Source of the DNA: Verrucomicrobiia bacterium
Lineage (GTDB): Bacteria > Verrucomicrobiota > Verrucomicrobiia > Chthoniobacterales > UBA6821
DNA: 54,633 nt
NCBI GenBank assembly: GCA_026398175.1
Contig: JAPLTJ010000140.1
Span: 1 to 54,633 of the forward strand
Reading direction: 5' to 3'
In this document: positions 51,884-54,633 of the stretch, piece after piece
Position numbering within the stretch: position 1 is the first letter of the stretch
Layout: each line of letters begins with the position of its first letter
Program-made: the position numbers and the translations under genes
Notes under the pieces: generated by a model
What the model was told of the DNA's origin: nothing
Seen by the model: only the letters and a program-made list of their open reading frames with translations
Database searches by the model: none

Positions 51884-52857
51884 ACAACACGCTCATCAGG
51901 ATATTCTAAAAAAATGATGCCGCTTCGCCTGCGAGCATGAGCATCGCCACGTAAATTGACCTTTGCGGGGCCATCGAGGTTCAAGAGAGAGAGGACTCGT
52001 TCCACTTCCACAAAACTAACTTCAGAAAAACCGTGAGTGCGTAGCCAGGCGTGAACGACGCGGCGTTGCAGGGCGAGTGGCATGGCTGCGAGTTCCTGCG
52101 TCTTGAGTTCGGCCTGCTGTGCCTGTGGAGCTGCTAATGATTCCAAATATTCATCCTCTGCCGCCAAGATTGTAGCAGTGCGTGTGATCGCGTTGCGATA
52201 GCTTGGTCCAATGAGTTCGTCCAAGAGTGGCAGCACGCGGTTGCGGAGGCGGTTGCGTGTTGGAAGATGTGACTTGTTGGAGTCATCCTCTCGCCAAGTG
52301 AGTTGGTGTGAGGTTAGGAAGGAGATGAGTTCTTTTTTTGAAATGGCAAGGAGAGGCCTCGCAATCTCAAGGTCAACTCCATCAATCGTTCGCTGGCTCA
52401 CCGGCAGCATTCCAGCGAGGCCTGCAGAGCCGGTGCCTCGAAGAAAATGAAGAAAACAAGTCTCTACCTGATCATCGGCATGATGAGCGAGGAGCAATTT
52501 TTTAACGTTACGTTTTTGAGCGACCGCTGCAAAAAATTCATAGCGCGCCTCACGTGCCGCTGCCTCGAGCGAAAGCTTCTCACGCGTCGCGAGGGCCTGC
52601 ACGTCCTCCGTACCGAGTTCAAAAGGAAGTTGCAGCGACGTGGCTAAATTTTTTACAAACGTGGCATCGTCATCGGAATCAGCCCCACGCAACTGATGAT
52701 TGAAGTGGCAGAGGATCAAGTTGCGATAACCATTCTCCAACAGCAAGTGCAGCAAGGCCACCGAGTCAGCGCCGCCGGAGATGCCGATGAGAAGGGGTTC
52801 TTCGAGGGAAAGGTTTTGAAACATAAAAACATGATGATGGATTTTCAGCATCAACAT
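51880..52857 (-). CDS. tilS: tRNA(Ile)-lysidine synthase
   Basis: Modifies C34 of tRNA-Ile(CAU) to lysidine, changing its reading from AUG to AUA. The PP-loop ATP motif S-G-G-A-D-S is at about residues 27-32, with the H-F-N-H-Q-L-R and L-A-H-H-A-D-D-Q-V-E-T motifs after it. At 325 residues it is near the short form (as in Aquifex) and lacks most of the C-terminal domain of enterobacterial TilS. Start may be 52857 or one of the two following Mets. Alternative ends are excluded by kdsB overlap. Confidence 0.92.
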   Translation of the reverse strand: MLMLKIHHHVFMFQNLSLEEPLLIGISGGADSVALLHLLLENGYRNLILCHFNHQLRGADSDDDATFVKNLATSLQLPFELGTEDVQALATREKLSLEAAAREARYEFFAAVAQKRNVKKLLLAHHADDQVETCFLHFLRGTGSAGLAGMLPVSQRTIDGVDLEIARPLLAISKKELISFLTSHQLTWREDDSNKSHLPTRNRLRNRVLPLLDELIGPSYRNAITRTATILAAEDEYLESLAAPQAQQAELKTQELAAMPLALQRRVVHAWLRTHGFSEVSFVEVERVLSLLNLDGPAKVNLRGDAHARRRSGIIFLEYPDERVV

Positions 52858-52875
52858 CCTCTATTCCCTAGACGT

Positions 52876-53033
52876 CATTCCAGCGGACGCTGGAATCCAG
52901 ACGGCTGCCGATCTTTATTTTTGCTTTCGTAAAAGTGTTTTTCGATTCTCATCAGTCATTTTAAATTTTTTAACGCTACTGCTCTAATCTGAATTGACCT
53001 TCGCCTGGATTCCAGCGTTCGCTGGAATGACGG
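52876..53033. repeat. ATTCCAGCG-type inverted pair
   Basis: GTCATTCCAGCGGACGCTGGAATCC at 52876-52900 and, in the opposite sense, GGATTCCAGCGTTCGCTGGAATGAC at about 53008-53032. Each is itself palindromic (ATTCCAGCG-nn-CGCTGGAAT). The pattern is like the dRS3-type repeats ATTCCnnnnnnnnGGAAT of Neisseria and many other bacteria. It fills the gap between tilS and serS. Confidence 0.85.
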
Positions 53034-53052
53034 TAGTGTGGCTGAAGTTAAG

Positions 53053-54342
53053 CTAGTAGCAATTTCCTTTTAGTTCACAGCCTAATTCAGCAGCCCCGAA
53101 GTAAGGCTGGAGGACTTTTGGAATCAGAAGCGCGCCGCCGGGCTGGGTGTAGGTTTCGAGCAGTGCGACGTAAAGGCGTGGCAAGGCTGTTCCGGAGCCG
53201 TTGAGGGTGTGACAGAATTGATTTTTTCCATCAGCAGCTTTGTAGCGGAGATTCATCCGACGCGCCTGATAATCGCCAAAATGCGAGCAGCTCGAAACTT
53301 CGAGGAAGGCTTGTTGGCCAGGGGCCCAAACTTCGAGGTCAAAGGTGCGCGTGGCGTTGGCGCCGATATCACCGGCGCAGAGGTCGAGGACGCGATACGG
53401 AAGTTCGAGGAGTTGCAAAACCTTTTCTGCATCGTGCGTGAGCGAGAGAAGCTCTTCTTCGGCTGTCTCGGGATGCGCAATTTTAACGAGTTCGATTTTG
53501 TTGAACTGATGCATCCGAATAATGCCGCGTGTCTCACGTCCGGCAGAGCCAGCTTCACGGCGGAAGCAGGGAGTGCAGGCGGTGATTTTGAGAGGAAGTT
53601 CTTTTTCAGCGAGAATTTCTTCGCGATAAAAGTTAGTGAGTGAGACTTCTGCTGTTGGTGTGAGGAACATGGTCCCTTCATCAAAGCCATACATGTCTTC
53701 TTCAAATTTTGGCAATTGTCCTGTCCCAATCATGCAATCACGACGGACGAGGACAGGCATTCCCATTTCAGTGTAGCCATGTTGTTGCGTTTGCAAATCG
53801 AGGAGAAAGTTAATCAAGGCTCGCTCGAGGCGCGCTCCTTTTCCGGTGAAGCAGACATAGCCGCTCCCACTCAGCTTGGTGGCACGATCGAGATCGAAGA
53901 GGCCGAGGCGCTCACCAATGGCGATGTGACTCTCCCTTTTTTCATGAAGTGGTGTTCCCCAAGTGCGAATGGTTTTATTGTGATCAGCTGTGTCTCCATC
54001 AGGAATCGCAGGGTGCGGCATGTTGGGAAGACTCAACAATAGCTGGCGTTGTTTTGTTTCCAATTCTTCCGCAGCCACACGAAGCTGTTCCATCTCTGCC
54101 GCCAAATTTTTTACGTGAGCCTCCACCGAAGAAGAATCTTCTTTGAGACTCTTCATCATTCCAATTTCTTTGCTGAGGCGATTGCGATCGGCTTGAAGCG
54201 TCTGCAACTTTGTCTCTGCCTCACGGCGTTTGGTATCGCATGCTAAAATGGAATCCACTTGTTCGACGAGAGCTGGCGAACGGCGCGCTAATGCAGCTTT
54301 AACAGTGGTAGGATCTTTGCGGAGGAGTTGGATGTCGAGCAT
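53053..54342 (-). CDS. serS: Seryl-tRNA synthetase
   Basis: Charges tRNA-Ser and tRNA-Sec with serine. The 429-residue class II enzyme has the N-terminal antiparallel coiled-coil arm (about residues 30-105) that grips the tRNA long arm, T-P-T-A-E-V-S-L, motif 2 (C-F-R-R-E-A-G-S-A-G-R-E-T-R-G) and motif 3 (N-G-S-G-T-A-L-P-R). Full length. A single-gene unit bounded by repeats on both sides. Confidence 0.97.
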   Translation of the reverse strand: MLDIQLLRKDPTTVKAALARRSPALVEQVDSILACDTKRREAETKLQTLQADRNRLSKEIGMMKSLKEDSSSVEAHVKNLAAEMEQLRVAAEELETKQRQLLLSLPNMPHPAIPDGDTADHNKTIRTWGTPLHEKRESHIAIGERLGLFDLDRATKLSGSGYVCFTGKGARLERALINFLLDLQTQQHGYTEMGMPVLVRRDCMIGTGQLPKFEEDMYGFDEGTMFLTPTAEVSLTNFYREEILAEKELPLKITACTPCFRREAGSAGRETRGIIRMHQFNKIELVKIAHPETAEEELLSLTHDAEKVLQLLELPYRVLDLCAGDIGANATRTFDLEVWAPGQQAFLEVSSCSHFGDYQARRMNLRYKAADGKNQFCHTLNGSGTALPRLYVALLETYTQPGGALLIPKVLQPYFGAAELGCELKGNCY

Positions 54343-54407
54343 GGGAAAAAAGTTTAAATGGAAATTGTTTTTGAAAATGAATATTTCATTTTTGTTTACT
54401 GCTCACT

Positions 54408-54493
54408 TCAGCTACAGACAAAGTAAAGGGTAAAGAGTAAAGGGTGAAGAGTATTTTCCAATTGTAAATTAAATCAACATTTCGGAATTCACA
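54408..54493. repeat. CTTTACT-type repeat next to the right terminal repeat
   Basis: TTCAGCTACAGACAAAGTAA then AAGGGTAAAGAGTAAAGGG heptads and an inner part (AAATCAACATTTCGGAATTC) that aligns with the copy at 46538. Only one arm is present before the 139-bp terminal repeat begins. The 54343-54407 stretch upstream of serS shows nothing else. Confidence 0.8.
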
Positions 54494-54632
54494 TCGCCGT
54501 TTCAAAAGTGAAGTGCAACACTCTGCTCTGAAAAGCTAGCATTATGGGTTACTCAAAGGTGTGTTACTTTTTGTTAGGTTAGACTTGAGGGTAGGAACAG
54601 GAAAGCGAGCAGGCAAGGAAGAATTAGATGGC
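54494..54632. repeat. Right copy of 139-bp terminal inverted repeat
   Basis: Exact inverse of 1-139. Only one base (54633) lies outside it. Confidence 0.95.
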
Positions 54633-54633
54633 A

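Noticed and set aside
1-54633. CRISPR arrays
   Set aside because: All tandem repeats have units of 7-12 nt without spacers, and no cas gene is present.
1-54633. tRNA or rRNA genes
   Set aside because: The gaps were scanned by eye for T-loop and cloverleaf patterns and none was convincing; a covariance-model search would be decisive.

Overview
This window reads as one contig from a Gram-negative, probably host-associated bacterium of the PVC group, with a Verrucomicrobiota relative the best guess. The signs are lipopolysaccharide genes (heptose kinase, heptose phosphatase, CMP-KDO synthetase, two family 9 glycosyltransferases), an OprB-type porin, an AsmA-like protein, the split PurS/PurQ/PurL enzyme, a coproheme decarboxylase, a small [4Fe-4S] ferredoxin of a kind I associate with Verrucomicrobiota, a class III pseudopilin, and two CesT/SycE-like type III secretion chaperones. 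Few genes have a clear Shine-Dalgarno site. The assignment is an inference and no rRNA or tRNA gene was seen.

Layout. 1-9 kb: panD, tadA, an AlbA_2-type ATPase regulator, a gene-poor stretch with a MITE-like inverted repeat, the porin and a large AsmA-like protein. 9-15 kb (minus strand): priA, a pseudopilin, hicBA and glgB. 15-18.3 kb: a secretion chaperone followed by a long coiled-coil gene split by one in-frame TAA. 18-26 kb: a glycosyltransferase, two tandem clan-A glycosidase paralogues, an amino acid permease, a sugar/H+ symporter and a second chaperone. 26-34.6 kb: glnD, an OmpA-like protein, mnmG (with a parS-like site inside), lpdA, a DciA-like protein, folB and ferredoxin; ompA, glnD and mnmG are clearly more AT-rich than the rest. 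34.7-38.6 kb: a second glycosyltransferase, a second effector-like gene with an in-frame TAA, and hemQ. 38.7-43.1 kb: ispE and purLQS. 43-54 kb: a MazEF-like module, an M42 peptidase, pgpH, phoH, two exported proteins, hldA, gmhB, kdsB, tilS and serS.

The most unusual property is the density and behaviour of small repeats. Several families of degenerate tandem repeats, 7-9 nt per unit (CTTTACT, CTTTGTG, CAGTTGT, CTACAGG, CTTCAGC, TTTCAAC types), sit as inverted arms in most intergenic gaps. They run into genes and apparently supply start codons and terminal peptides: PhoH and GmhB both begin at a GTG inside the same repeat and share the leader pattern M-N-x-S-S. Other palindromes lie inside conserved enzymes without breaking the frame. 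ispE carries a 178-bp element flanked by TA that adds exactly 60 codons, plus a second GGGGTCAGT-type palindrome; glgB carries a related palindrome of about 90 bp. This resembles the protein-embedded palindromic elements of Rickettsia.

The second theme is a probable type III secretion cargo set: two chaperones and two long, low-complexity, helical genes, each interrupted by a single TAA with open coding sequence continuing in the same frame. They are either decaying effectors or read-through genes. The contig itself is bounded by a perfect 139-bp inverted repeat.
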